Assembly: GCA_003963455.1 (NCBI GenBank)
Contig: RXJA01000058.1
Location: forward strand, 1-64,000
Direction: 5' to 3'
Source: Hyphomicrobiales bacterium
Lineage (GTDB): Bacteria > Pseudomonadota > Alphaproteobacteria > Rhizobiales > Rhizobiaceae
DNA: 64,000 nucleotides
The stretch's first letter is position 1. Each line of letters starts with the position of its first letter. Below, in pieces: positions 1 through 9,613 of the stretch. The position numbers were made by a program, and so were the translations under genes. The notes under the pieces were generated by a model. That model was not told where the DNA came from, ran no database searches, and saw only the letters and a list, made by a program, of their open reading frames with translations.

Positions 1-293
1 CCGGAGGATGCGTTGATGCCGAGGCCGGCAAAGGAGCGGTAGATGATGTCGGCGAGGCTCTTGAAATTGTTCAGGATGAAGGCGAAGACGCCGACATAGA
101 GCACCTTGCGAATGAGGCGGCCGAGAATGTTGGGCTCGGCACCGAACGCCCAGGCCAGACCGGCCAGCGTGATGTCGATGCCAATGAGAGTCGTGGTGAG
201 GAAGGCGACATCGCCCGAAAGCAGACCGAAGCCGCTATCGATATAGCGGATAAAAGTCTCCATGAAGCGATCGATGACGCCAAGGTCGTTCAT
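1..293 (-). CDS. trbL: Conjugal transfer protein TrbL, N-terminal part (runs off the window)
   Basis: The frame opens with ATG at 293 (MNDLGVIDRFMETF) and stays open to base 1, so about 97 residues of the N-terminus are visible. TrbL/VirB6 family proteins are polytopic inner-membrane parts of the mating-pair-formation channel. The visible part has hydrophobic stretches around residues 25-50 and 65-80 (LLSGDVAFLTTTLIG, VLYVGVFAFILN), as expected. It follows trbJ by 33 bases; that gap is too small for the lipoprotein gene trbK, which sits here in some rhizobial clusters. Identification rests on position and sequence character and is fairly sure. Confidence 0.85.
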   Translation of the reverse strand, partial: MNDLGVIDRFMETFIRYIDSGFGLLSGDVAFLTTTLIGIDITLAGLAWAFGAEPNILGRLIRKVLYVGVFAFILNNFKSLADIIYRSFAGLGINASS

Positions 294-326
294 GCCGCCG
301 CCTTCCTCATGTTGAAGAACTGGTGA

Positions 327-1052
327 TCAGTTGCGGGGATAGGCCGTGCCGGTGCCCAGAAAGCGTTTTGTTGTCTGACGGGCAGCTTCCTCGGACTGCG
401 CTTTGCGCGCGGCATCCTCGGCCTCGGCGCGAAACTGGGTCGCAAGCAGCGTCTGGATTTGCATCTGCTGCTTGGTCGAAAGCGCTATCAGCTGACTGGT
501 GGCTTGGCTTGCCTCAAGCGCACCGGCTGCGCCTTGGCTGCGGTTGACGAGATCGGCAAGGAGGTCACCGTCGCCGCGGACATTCTCGACAATCTGCGAC
601 TGGACCCCCATGGTCTGGCGAAACGCCTGCATGGCGCTCTGCCAACGCTCGCGCGCGGCGCTCGCCACATCGTCGACCTTGATCGTTGCGTCGTGGCTTT
701 CCGGATACTGCTGGCGCCACTGGTCCTGGAGCTTGCCGAGGTCAAAGCTCAGGCCGCCCGCCTGGTCCATCAAACCGTCGATCCGTTGGAGCGAACCGGT
801 AAGCTGGCCGACCGAGGAGAAATCCAGGCTCTGAAGATTGCGTGCCATGTTCTGCAGCATGGTGGCCTGGTTTTGCAGCGATTGGATCTGGTTGTTAATC
901 TGCTCCAATGCGCGCGCCGCCGAGAGCACGTTCTGCGTATAGTTGGAGGGATCGAAGACAATCAGGGCATAGGCTGGCTGAACATAGTCGGCCAATGGTT
1001 TGGCGATCACAAAAAGCGTGATCAGGCTGGAGAGAAAGCGTCGCCGCATCAT
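327..1052 (-). CDS. trbJ: Conjugal transfer protein TrbJ (VirB5-like)
   Basis: This 241-residue protein begins MMRRRFLSSLITLFVIAKPL, a signal peptide, and is followed by a mostly helical, glutamine-rich body (QINNQIQSLQNQATMLQNMA near residues 50-70), typical of TrbJ, a periplasmic/surface part of the P-type conjugative pilus. The start overlaps the trbE stop by four bases (ATGA), which points to translational coupling; a second ATG three bases downstream is an equally possible start. It lies between trbE and trbL as in Agrobacterium Ti and Mesorhizobium ICE trb operons. Confidence 0.9.
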   Translation of the reverse strand: MMRRRFLSSLITLFVIAKPLADYVQPAYALIVFDPSNYTQNVLSAARALEQINNQIQSLQNQATMLQNMARNLQSLDFSSVGQLTGSLQRIDGLMDQAGGLSFDLGKLQDQWRQQYPESHDATIKVDDVASAARERWQSAMQAFRQTMGVQSQIVENVRGDGDLLADLVNRSQGAAGALEASQATSQLIALSTKQQMQIQTLLATQFRAEAEDAARKAQSEEAARQTTKRFLGTGTAYPRN

Positions 1053-3499
1053 GATGATTGCTCCGTGTCGGGTTGAGGGAATTGCCTGAGAAGCTCAGCG
1101 GCCCAATCGAGGCCGCGCGCACTGAGAAATCGGGAGGCAAAGCTGTCCTGACCGTCGTCGGACAGGACGCGTTCGACGAGCATCTGCGTGGCTGGGTCGG
1201 AGGCGCCGCAAAGCGCAAGCGCGATCGGGCCAAGGCCGAGCTCGAAGAGACGATTCCCTAGTCGCGAGTGCAAATAGTAGTGACGCTTTGGCGTAGCGCG
1301 GGCGACCAGTTCGATCTGGCGTTCGTTCAGACCGAACTGCTCGTAGGCGGCTCGCGCCTGCGGTTCCACGGCACGATCGTTGGGGAGAAGAATCCGTTGT
1401 GGGCAGCTGTCGATGATTGCTGGTGCTATTGAAGAGCCCGCGATATCCGCAAGCGACTGCGAGGCGAAGATCACCGACACATTCTTCTTGCGCAGCACCT
1501 TCAGCCATTCGCGGATGCGGGCAGCAAACAGCGGATTGTCGAGATAGACCCAGGCCTCGTCGAGCATGAGCAGCGTTGGCCGTCCGTCGAACCGCTCCTC
1601 GAGACGATGGAACAAATACGTCAGCACCGGCAGCACAGCGCCTCGGCTGTGCATCAGCTCCTCGGTCTCGAAACACTGGACATCCGACAGGGCCAGCCGA
1701 TCGTCGTCGGCATCGAGCAACCGACCGAAGGGACCATCGAGCGTGTAGGGATGCAATGCGGACTTCAGCGCATTGGACTGAAGCAGGACCGACAGGCCAG
1801 TCAGCGTGCGTTCCTGCGCCGGCGCGGTGGCAAGGCTGCCGAGCGCAGACCAGATTGCTTCCTTAACCTCCGGCGTGACGGTGATGTTCTCATGGGCAAT
1901 GAGCCCGGCAATCCATTCGGCTGCCCAGCTTCGGGTAGCCTGATTGCAGATATTGCGAAGGGGCTGTAAGGCAAGCGCGCCGTCAGCCCCCAATGCGTGG
2001 TGTTCTCCATTCATGGCGAGTGTTGCCGCGCGGGCCGAATTGCCTTTGTCGAAGACATAGACCTGCGCGCCGGCATAGCGTCGGAACTGCAAGGCAATCA
2101 GCGCAAGCAGCACCGACTTGCCCGCCCCAGTTGGACCGACGATCAACATGTGGCCGACGTCGTCGACATGAGTGGTTAATCGAAACGGAGTCGACCCGCT
2201 GGTTTCGGCGAAGAGAAGCGGCGGGGCCTCTTGCTGGGTGACTTTCGCAAGATGCTCGTTAGTCGAACGGCCGGCCCATACCGACGACAGCGGCATCAGA
2301 TGCGCGAGGTTCAACGTGTGAATGAGCGGCTGGCGAATATTGGCGTAGACATGACCGGGCAGCGAGCCGAGCCATGCTTCAACCGCGTTGACGCCTTCGC
2401 GGATGGTGGTAAAGCCGAGTCCGTTCACGATCCGCTCGACCGCGCGAAGTTTCTCCGCGGCAGCTTGCCGGTCCTCGTCCCACACTGTCACGGTCGTGGT
2501 GAGATAGCCGAAGCCGACATGATCCCCACCCAACGCCTGAAGAGCTTCGTCTGCATCGAGCGCCTTGTTGTCGGCGTCGCTGTCGACCAGCGGCACCGGC
2601 TCGTTGGTCACAACCTCGCGCAGGATCGCGACAATCGATTTGCGCTTGGCAAACCACTGCCGGCGCAACCGTGTCAGCGTTTTGTTGGCTTCAGGCTTGT
2701 CGAGGTGAATGAAGCGCGTCATCCAGCGATAAGCGAAATCCTGATGATTGAGCGCGTCGAGGATCCCGGGCCGGGTGAGATTCGGAAAACCGAGGACGGT
2801 GAGGGTTCTCAGATGCTGCTCGCCCAGCGTCGGCTCCAATCCGCCGATCAGCGGCGCATCGACCAGAACGCCATCGAGATAGATCGGCGTCTCCGGCACG
2901 GCGACCGGATGTCGGCGAGTCGAGATCGTACCGTGCAGGTAGGTCAGCGTCTCGGCATCGTCGAGCGCGCGCACTTCGGGCATGAAGCCGGACAGGAGAT
3001 CTAGAACACGGCCGGTCTCATCACGGAACCGCGCCAGATCCTCGCGCCAATCTCTTTCGCCCTCTGAATGATGCGAGTCGACCAGCGCGCTTTCCGCCCG
3101 TGCCTGGCTGTCAGGAGGCGGCATGAACACCAGGGTCAAGTGATAGCGGCTCTCGAAATGCTCGACCTTGCCCTCGAAGGCCGCCCGCCGCTCTTCATCG
3201 ACCAGCCATGAGGCCGCGTCGGGAAATCGCGAGTGTGGATAGCCCAGGGCTTCGACGCGTTCAGCCTCGAAAAACAATGCCCAGCCGGAGCCGAGGCGTC
3301 TCAGCGCATTGTTCGCACGGGCGCAAATGCCGACGAGTTCTGCTTCCGTCGCGCTTTCGAGATCGGGGCCACGGAACCGTAGCGTCCGCTGAAAGCTGCC
3401 GTCTTTGTTGAGCACGATGCCCGGCGCAACGAGAGCTGCCCAGGGCAGATGGTCGGCAAGCCGGTCGGCCTTCCGGCGATATTCCGAAAGGTTCAGCAT
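1049..3499 (-). CDS. trbE: Conjugal transfer ATPase TrbE (VirB4 family)
   Basis: An 816-residue VirB4/TrbE ATPase, the conserved motor of type IV secretion, peripheral to the inner membrane. The Walker A motif GPTGAGKS is near residues 455-462 and the Walker B segment LLMLDEAW near 643-650; full family length. I place the start at MLNLSEYRRK (3499) because the longer open frame up to 3619 runs across trbD, and the MLNLSEYR start is the family's usual one. It overlaps the end of trbD by seven bases and the start of trbJ by four, so the genes are tightly coupled. Confidence 0.95.
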   Translation of the reverse strand: MLNLSEYRRKADRLADHLPWAALVAPGIVLNKDGSFQRTLRFRGPDLESATEAELVGICARANNALRRLGSGWALFFEAERVEALGYPHSRFPDAASWLVDEERRAAFEGKVEHFESRYHLTLVFMPPPDSQARAESALVDSHHSEGERDWREDLARFRDETGRVLDLLSGFMPEVRALDDAETLTYLHGTISTRRHPVAVPETPIYLDGVLVDAPLIGGLEPTLGEQHLRTLTVLGFPNLTRPGILDALNHQDFAYRWMTRFIHLDKPEANKTLTRLRRQWFAKRKSIVAILREVVTNEPVPLVDSDADNKALDADEALQALGGDHVGFGYLTTTVTVWDEDRQAAAEKLRAVERIVNGLGFTTIREGVNAVEAWLGSLPGHVYANIRQPLIHTLNLAHLMPLSSVWAGRSTNEHLAKVTQQEAPPLLFAETSGSTPFRLTTHVDDVGHMLIVGPTGAGKSVLLALIALQFRRYAGAQVYVFDKGNSARAATLAMNGEHHALGADGALALQPLRNICNQATRSWAAEWIAGLIAHENITVTPEVKEAIWSALGSLATAPAQERTLTGLSVLLQSNALKSALHPYTLDGPFGRLLDADDDRLALSDVQCFETEELMHSRGAVLPVLTYLFHRLEERFDGRPTLLMLDEAWVYLDNPLFAARIREWLKVLRKKNVSVIFASQSLADIAGSSIAPAIIDSCPQRILLPNDRAVEPQARAAYEQFGLNERQIELVARATPKRHYYLHSRLGNRLFELGLGPIALALCGASDPATQMLVERVLSDDGQDSFASRFLSARGLDWAAELLRQFPQPDTEQSS

Positions 3500-3765
3500 G
3501 CCAGCCACCCTCTTAGCCGAAGGTGGCGGACAAGCACGCCGGCAAAGTCCGGATCGCGGCGGGCAGCGAAGACCGCGAGCGTGTGACCAGCAAGCCAGAG
3601 CACCAATCCGGCAATCCACTGCTGTAAGCCAAGGCCTATGGCCGCAGCGACCGTGCCGTTGAGGATCGCCACCGCTCGCGGCGCACCGCCCAGCAGGATT
3701 GGCTCCGTCAGCGCCCGGTGGACCGGGACCTCAAAGCCCTCGATATGCTGTTCTCCTGTGGCCAT
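3493..3765 (-). CDS. trbD: Conjugal transfer protein TrbD (VirB3-like)
   Basis: A 90-residue small inner-membrane protein starting MATGEQHIEGF, with a hydrophobic helical hairpin around residues 37-68. The motif GFEVPVHRALTEPILLGGAP is characteristic of TrbD/VirB3, which works with the TrbE ATPase. The start codon shares a base with the trbC stop (TGATG). A longer open frame in the same phase reaches 4029, but it lies across trbC and has no family similarity. Confidence 0.92.
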   Translation of the reverse strand: MATGEQHIEGFEVPVHRALTEPILLGGAPRAVAILNGTVAAAIGLGLQQWIAGLVLWLAGHTLAVFAARRDPDFAGVLVRHLRLRGWLAC

Positions 3766-4073
3766 CAGACGAGCGCCCCGCCGCCAAAGGAGAAGAAGGA
3801 GAGAAAGAAGCTCGATGCGGCGAAGGCGATCGACAGGCCGAAGACGATCTGGATCAGCCGCCGAAAGCCGCCTGCCGTGTCGCCGAAGGCAAGGGTTAGG
3901 CCCGTGGTGATGATGATGATCACCGCGACGATCTTGGCGACCGGTCCCTGCACCGACTCCAGGATCTGCTGCAGCGGCTGTTCCCAAGGCATGCCGGAGC
4001 CCGCCGCGTAAGCCGGTGCCGTGAAGCAAAACGCGAGCGCGGTAGACGAAAGAAAGCGAAGCTTCTTGCGCAT
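3765..4073 (-). CDS. trbC: Conjugal transfer pilin TrbC (VirB2-like)
   Basis: A 102-residue pilin precursor. It has a signal peptide (MRKKLRFLSSTALAFCFTAP, probable cleavage after AYA near residue 23) and two hydrophobic segments (about 46-64 and 73-95) separated by a short basic loop, the standard TrbC/VirB2 layout. The mature protein would form the conjugative pilus. It lies 11 bases after trbB and directly before trbD. Confidence 0.92.
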   Translation of the reverse strand: MRKKLRFLSSTALAFCFTAPAYAAGSGMPWEQPLQQILESVQGPVAKIVAVIIIITTGLTLAFGDTAGGFRRLIQIVFGLSIAFAASSFFLSFFSFGGGALV

Positions 4074-4084
4074 GAACTAACCTT

Positions 4085-5053
4085 TCAAAGCTGCTGGAGT
4101 TGTGGGAGCGACGTTGAAGTCACGGCGTAGTCGCCACTGCCGTCGAGACCTGTGACCTCGGCGATCGCATCGATGCGGCGCGACGATCCCCTGCCGGCGA
4201 TGAACACGATCAGATCGATTGCTTCGGCGATGAGCCGGCGAGGCACCGTGACGACAGCTTCCTGGGCGAGTTGCTCAATCCGATAGAGAGCAGAGCGTGC
4301 CGAGTTGGCGTGGACGGTGGCGATGCCGCCGGGGTGCCCGGTGTTCCAGGCCTTCAGCATTTCGAGCGCTTCCGAGCCCCTCACCTCGCCGACGATGATG
4401 CGGTCTGGTCTGAGCCGAAGCGTCGAGCGCACGAGATCGGCAAGCGACACCGAACCCCGCCTTGTCCTCAAGGCTACGCAGTCCTTTGCCGCGCATTGCA
4501 GTTCGCGCGTGTCCTCGATCAGAACCACCCGCTCGTCGCATTCGGCGACTTCGGCCAAGAGCGCATTGGCGAGCGTCGTCTTGCCCGATGACGTTCCGCC
4601 TGCGACCAGTATGTTGCGCCGCTCTCGCACTGCCTTCTTCAGCGCATCGGCCTGCGGCGGAAGCATGATGCGGTCGGCGACATAGTTGGCCAGCGTGTAG
4701 AGTTTTGCGGCCGGCTTGCGGATGGCGAAGCACGGCGCCAGCACGACTGGCGGCAAGAGACCCTCGAAGCGCTCGCCCGACGGCAGTTCGGCGCTGACGA
4801 TCGGATTGTCGGCATGCGCCTCGGCACGCACATGGGAGGCAACCAGGCGAATGATGCGTTCGGCTTCGGAGGGATGCATGGACACGCCGGTGTGGACCCG
4901 ACCTTCCCCCAGTCTATCGAGCCGCAGCGACCCGTCGGGATTGACCATCACCTCGATGACCAGTGGATCGGCGAGAGCTTCGGTGATCGCCTGGCCCAGG
5001 GCGGTGCGCAGCATGGCGCGGCGGCGGTCGTCGGTTTCCGGATGAGAGCTCAT
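4085..5053 (-). CDS. trbB: Conjugal transfer ATPase TrbB (VirB11 family)
   Basis: A 322-residue hexameric secretion ATPase of the VirB11/TrbB family. Walker A (GGTSSGKTT) lies at residues 152-160, followed by the Asp box (VLIEDTREL) and the segment IIVGEVRGSEALEMLKAWNT with the conserved Walker B region. It energises pilus assembly and DNA transfer with TrbE. The start overlaps the end of the upstream ribbon-helix-helix gene by four bases. Confidence 0.95.
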   Translation of the reverse strand: MSSHPETDDRRRAMLRTALGQAITEALADPLVIEVMVNPDGSLRLDRLGEGRVHTGVSMHPSEAERIIRLVASHVRAEAHADNPIVSAELPSGERFEGLLPPVVLAPCFAIRKPAAKLYTLANYVADRIMLPPQADALKKAVRERRNILVAGGTSSGKTTLANALLAEVAECDERVVLIEDTRELQCAAKDCVALRTRRGSVSLADLVRSTLRLRPDRIIVGEVRGSEALEMLKAWNTGHPGGIATVHANSARSALYRIEQLAQEAVVTVPRRLIAEAIDLIVFIAGRGSSRRIDAIAEVTGLDGSGDYAVTSTSLPQLQQL

Positions 5054-5463
5054 CCTTCCCCTCCCACGCCGCTGTCTTTGCCAAGCGAGCGTTTGCCGGA
5101 CGCGATCTGACGGCCGACTTGCTCGACGAATTTGTCGAAACGCTCGTGCGCGATCGCCTGTGTTGCCTTATCCGGAACCGGCGTGTGGGCATGAAGCGTG
5201 ATCGAAAAGCGGATAAAGAGCGCCAGGCTCTCCAGGATCATCTCAGCATCGTGCCTGATCCGAGCGAGGTCGCGGGAAAGACGATCGAGCCTTACGCCGT
5301 AGCGACGGTCGAGCTCGTTCTCGCCGCGCCGCTCGATGAATGCTTCGATCGCCTTCGCCACCACCGCGGATTTAGTGGTCGAGGGATCGCGGCTGAGGTT
5401 GTCCAGCTTCTCGCTGAGGTCGGGCTCGAGCAGAAACTGATGACGAATGCGGTGGGGCTTCAT
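5050..5463 (-). CDS. CopG-like ribbon-helix-helix protein, trb operon
   Basis: A 137-residue protein whose N-terminus (HQFLLEPDLSEKLDNLSRDP, then KSAVVAKAIEAFIERRG) fits a ribbon-helix-helix DNA-binding fold, followed by a helical tail. Proteins of this kind are regularly encoded between traG and trbB in rhizobial and proteobacterial trb islands, where they are thought to regulate the transfer operon; that role is inferred. It is coupled to trbB (ATGA overlap) and follows traG by 119 bases. Confidence 0.85.
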   Translation of the reverse strand: MKPHRIRHQFLLEPDLSEKLDNLSRDPSTTKSAVVAKAIEAFIERRGENELDRRYGVRLDRLSRDLARIRHDAEMILESLALFIRFSITLHAHTPVPDKATQAIAHERFDKFVEQVGRQIASGKRSLGKDSGVGGEG

Positions 5464-5582
5464 GTGGCTTGTTCTCGGCAGGCCGGCATTGCGCCGGCGA
5501 CGAGAACAAGCATGAGACAGCTGCCAGAAATTGCTTACGGTCGTTATCTACGCCAGAGATACGCTCTCGCTTTTGGGAACCC

Positions 5583-7676
5583 TCAGAAGCCGGGCACGAT
5601 GTCCTTGTCGTCGCCCCTGCCCTCGTTAATACCGTAGGCGCGCGCCGCGGTGGAAATCCGGTCCATCACGCGTTTGTCGGCGAGCGCCTCGCTATCATCG
5701 TCGACGGGCTTGAACAGATCGTCCTGCTCAGGCTCCTGAGAGATGGCAATGTGTTCCTCGGGCAATCCCGGATGGCGCTGTTGCTGAACACCGCCCTCGT
5801 CGTCAGCGGCCACACTGGCGCTTTCGTCGTCAGGGGCCAGACGATGATCGACGCTGCGCACCTGCCCAGTCCAATCGTCCGGGCGTGATGCAGGACAATC
5901 GGCGTAAGCACCGTCGCGCAGCACCGGCGCTGGCAGAACCCGCTCGGTGAAATTCTGATCCTCGTAATAGCGCAGCTTCCTCGCACGGATCGGAGGCAAC
6001 CCTGAAACCAGCACCAGTTCGTCAGATGGTGGCAGTTGCATGACCTCGCCTGGCGTCAACAGCGGGCGGGCCGTCTCCTGCCGACTGACCATCACGTGCG
6101 ACAGCCAGGGCGCCAGCCGATGGCCGGCGTAGTTGCGCATCGATCTCAGTTCCGTAGCCGTGCCAAGCGCGTCCGAGATGCGTTTGGCAGTGCGCTCGTC
6201 ATTGGAGGAAAAGGCAATCCGCGCATGGCAATTGTCTAGAATGGCGTTGTTCTCGCCATAGGCTTTCGAAATCTGGTTCAACGATTGCGCGATCAGATAG
6301 GCACGAATGCCGTATCCCGCCATGAAGGCAAGCGCCGTCTCGAAGAAGTCGAGGCGACCGAGGGCCGGGAATTCATCGAGCATCATAAGCAGTTGGTGCT
6401 TTCGGCTCTTCTTCGGATCTCCCTCCAGATGCTCGGTCAGCCGCCGGCCGATCTGATTGAGCACCAGTCGGACCAGTGGCTTGGTGCGGGAGATGTCAGA
6501 TGGCGGCACCACCAGGTAGAGCGACATTGGGCGCTCGGCATTCATGAGATCCGCGATGCGCCAGTCGCAACCCGATGTTGCCGCGGCTACGGTCGGATCG
6601 CGATAGAGGCCGAGAAACGACATGGCGGTGGAGAGGACGCCGGACCGCTCGTTTTCGGACTTGTTGAGCACCTCGCGCGCCGCCGACGCCACCACCGGAT
6701 GGACCTGAGGTTTCTCGGCCGCTCCGAGATGATTGGTGGTCATCATCCGCTGCAGCGTCGCGGCAAATGAGCGTTGCGGGTCTGACAGGAAGGCGGCGAC
6801 GCGGGCGAGTGTCTTTTCCTCCTCGGCGTAGAGCACGTGCAGGATGGCGCCGACCAAAAGTGAGTGGCTGGTCTTCTCCCAATGATTGCGCCGCTCGAGC
6901 GCACCTTCCGGATCGACCAAGATGTCGGCGATGTTCTGGACATCGCGGACCTCGTTCGGGCCCTTGCGCACTTCCAGCAGCGGATTGTAGCGCGCGGATT
7001 TCGGATCGGTTGGATTGAACAAAAGGCAATACGAAAACGTCGACCGCCAACCTGAGGTGAGCTGCCAATTTTCGCCCTTGATGTCGTGAATGACGGCCGA
7101 GCCGGTCCAGGAAAGGAGCGTTGGAACGACCAGCCCCACGCCTTTGCCCGAACGCGTCGGTGCAAATGCCATGACGTGCTCCGGTCCGTCGTGGCGCAGA
7201 TAGCGGTCGTTTAATTTGCCCAGGAAGACACCGGCCGGTCGAAACAGCCCTACCTTAGATATCTCCTGGGTCAGGGCCCATCGTGAAGAGCCGTAGGTGG
7301 TGACCAGTCCGCGCTGCCGAGCGCGCCACAGAGAACCGGCGACCGCGGCTGCACAGGCCAAGAACCCGCTGGCGCCGGCAAGCGCGCCTGCTCGGTCAAA
7401 GATCTCCGGCGCATAGGCGTCGAAATGGAACCACCATTCGAACAATTTCCAGGGTTTGTAGATTGGCAAGCCGGCCGCGAAGAACCATGGCGCACCAAGT
7501 TGCGGCTGATAGCCGAGCATATGAGCGCACCATTGCGTTGCCGCCCACACGCCAACTACGACAATCACGAACACAAGGGCGATCTGCCCGATCAACAGCT
7601 TTGTAGGTGTCACTGACGTTGCCCGGTGGATCGATTGAGCATCGCGCGGTGCGGCGGGAACAGAAATGCGCCCCAT
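5583..7676 (-). CDS. traG: Type IV coupling protein TraG (VirD4 family)
   Basis: The coupling protein links the relaxosome to the mating channel at the inner membrane. I choose the ATG at 7676 (MGRISVPAAPRDAQ), giving 697 residues; the frame is open to 7928, but the extra 84 residues are basic, cysteine-bearing and unlike the family. Two N-terminal membrane segments (about 24-46 and 90-120) precede Walker A (PTRSGKGVG, near 173) and Walker B (LLMMLDEF, near 439-446). It is the first gene of the trb operon visible here. No relaxase (traA/virD2) lies in the window, so the element is not complete in view. Confidence 0.92.
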   Translation of the reverse strand: MGRISVPAAPRDAQSIHRATSVTPTKLLIGQIALVFVIVVVGVWAATQWCAHMLGYQPQLGAPWFFAAGLPIYKPWKLFEWWFHFDAYAPEIFDRAGALAGASGFLACAAAVAGSLWRARQRGLVTTYGSSRWALTQEISKVGLFRPAGVFLGKLNDRYLRHDGPEHVMAFAPTRSGKGVGLVVPTLLSWTGSAVIHDIKGENWQLTSGWRSTFSYCLLFNPTDPKSARYNPLLEVRKGPNEVRDVQNIADILVDPEGALERRNHWEKTSHSLLVGAILHVLYAEEEKTLARVAAFLSDPQRSFAATLQRMMTTNHLGAAEKPQVHPVVASAAREVLNKSENERSGVLSTAMSFLGLYRDPTVAAATSGCDWRIADLMNAERPMSLYLVVPPSDISRTKPLVRLVLNQIGRRLTEHLEGDPKKSRKHQLLMMLDEFPALGRLDFFETALAFMAGYGIRAYLIAQSLNQISKAYGENNAILDNCHARIAFSSNDERTAKRISDALGTATELRSMRNYAGHRLAPWLSHVMVSRQETARPLLTPGEVMQLPPSDELVLVSGLPPIRARKLRYYEDQNFTERVLPAPVLRDGAYADCPASRPDDWTGQVRSVDHRLAPDDESASVAADDEGGVQQQRHPGLPEEHIAISQEPEQDDLFKPVDDDSEALADKRVMDRISTAARAYGINEGRGDDKDIVPGF

Positions 7677-8491
7677 ATACGATCGGGTGCTGCGGATGAG
7701 GTAGTTATCCTGACCAACATCATCCTCTGGTAGTTCCGGTCTGTCCTTTATCCGACTTTCAAGAGGGTAGCATGAGCACAAGGGATATTTTGCGCGACCG
7801 CAGCCATGTCTCGGATGGGGCCGTTTGCGGACTGTCGGCTTTCGGGTTGTTTGGTTGAAAAGCTGTCCTGCATCATGACTGCGATCGCCGACCGCGCGAG
7901 AAGACAATACTGAATCGAGGCCGATCACAGAGCGCTGTCGGTCAAGAGGCGGGAAATCATCGGTTCACGTCGGCAAGCCCTTAAATGCGTGTTAACGACC
8001 ATTTCTTTCGGGGACCGACGGTGTTTCCTTGCTCTTCTAAGAATTCCGCCGGACGGACTCTGCCGGAGGTCCATGCGGCGTCCGATGGCAGCGCATACCG
8101 CCTTAAGTGCTTATACGCTGGCGCGACTCGAATGGCTTCTGAAAGTAAGCAGTAGTGGCGAGCTTTACAGGCGGCCAGGACAGGCCCCAACCATGTGCGA
8201 GGATCCTCCAAGGAGTGTTTGCCTTGGCATCCTCCCAGCACATCGGCGAGAAGAAGTAGTACCGCAGCGGGCGACTATTAAATAGGCGGCTGCATCCTAT
8301 GCATATCATGTAGAACCTCTTTGTTCAGCCAGATGGACCAGCCGGGCGCTTTTGGCCCAGAACCGAACGTGCCGCGGATTCACTGGACGGCCTGGGGCTG
8401 CCATATAACGACGCTCGGCCTGGAGCTCCTGGCAAGTTACTCCTGAGACCGGGTGAGGCGAGCCACGGCCGATCCGTGGCCCGCCTATCGA
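7677..8491. other. Gene-poor stretch upstream of traG
   Basis: No convincing gene is visible. A minus-strand frame at 7981-8241 (86 codons) and an overlapping plus-strand frame have no recognisable domain or good ribosome-binding site. The traG promoter probably lies just upstream of 7676. This is where a transfer origin could sit, but I see no nick-site motif that I can name. Confidence 0.4.
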
Positions 8492-9006
8492 TCACGCCTG
8501 CAACGCAAGGATTCCTGTCTCCGCGGCCTCCGTGTAGGATTCAGCCTGATGCGGTTCGCTGATCCGGAACCACGCGACATAGAGAGCCGGCAGGAAGATC
8601 AGGGTAAGAACCGTCGCGACGGCGAGGCCGCCGATGATGGCGAAGGCCATCGGCCCCCAGAAGACAGTCGGTGCGATCGGCACCACGCCGAGTGTCGCGG
8701 CGGCTGCCGTGAGCAAGATCGGACGTGTCCGGTGGAGCGCGGCTGTGACGACGGCGTCCCACGGATGCGCGCCGGTCCTTCTTTCGGTCTCGATCTGATC
8801 GATCAGGATGACCGAATTGCGCGCGATCATGCCGGTCAGCGCCAGCACACCCAGGATCGCGACGAAGCCCAGCGGAGCTTGTGCAAGCATCAGCGCCGCC
8901 ACCACGCCAATGATGCCGAGCGGAGCAACACTCAGGACCAGGAACATGCGCTGGAAGCTCTGTAGCTGGAACATCAGTATGGTCAGCACAAGCAAACCCA
9001 TCGCCG
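8492..9006 (-). pseudogene. RND efflux permease, C-terminal fragment
   Basis: The last roughly 170 residues of an HAE-type RND permease (AcrB/MdtB-like) are readable on the minus strand: LTILMFQLQSFQRMFLVLSV, GMIARNSVILIDQIE, TAAAATLGVVPIAPTVFWGP and FLPALYVAWFRI are the end of transmembrane domain 2. A full permease has over 1000 residues; the rest is missing. Homology stops abruptly at about 9000-9010. The open frame continues to 9619, but that part is antisense to a phage tail gene and means nothing. A dead remnant left by a deletion or insertion. Confidence 0.85.
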
Positions 9007-9613
9007 GTGCGGCACAGGCACGGGCGGAACGACGGGCCTCAACCTGAAGAGTTTTGTCGGCGTAGGGCCGATCACTCTGCAGGGCGACACCGTTACGCCA
9101 TCCAACGTTACGATTGCCGTCACGAACGCGAATTGCATCAGCGCGATCGGCGTGATCGGAAAGTATGTCGTCACCGGCTTCAAATTCACCGCCGCGACCT
9201 CCAGGTACGCAATTCAGGCGTGGGCCGCGTCCAAGATTGATTTGGATGTCGTTGAATTCGGCGCATGCGCCACCGGACACATCGACGCCGAGCAACAGGC
9301 AATCATCACGTTCAACAACAACTACACGATCTCCGGCGGCGGCACGCGCCATTGGTTCACAACGACCGGTGCGCTCATCCAGTGCGTGAGCAAAACCATA
9401 ACGCTCACCGGCACACCGGCGTTTTCCACCGGTTTCCTGATCGCAAGCCGCAATGGCGGAGCGCTCATCAGCGGCAACACATTCAGCGGTTCGGCCACAG
9501 GCACGTATTATATCGTTAGCTTTACTGCGTGGGCCGATGTCGCCGGCGCCGGCGGCACATATCTGCCGGGCAATGCGGCCGGCTCGACAGCAACGGGAGG
9601 CCAGTATGCTTGA
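9005..9613 (+). pseudogene. Phage tail/fibre-like protein, 5'-truncated
   Basis: The plus-strand frame is open from the RND junction at about 9005 to a stop at 9611-9613. It reads as low-complexity beta-rich protein (GGTTGLNLKSFVGVGPITLQ, later TITLTGTPAFSTGFLIASRN), the style of phage tail-fibre or beta-helix proteins. The first in-frame ATG is at 9152, but the tail-like composition starts at once after the junction, so the gene most likely lost its 5' end in the rearrangement that joined it to the RND fragment. The end overlaps the next gene by eight bases, as in a phage operon. Family assignment is by composition only. Confidence 0.6.

Noticed and set aside
297..326. trbK between trbJ and trbL
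   Set aside because: Only a six-codon frame fits in the gap.
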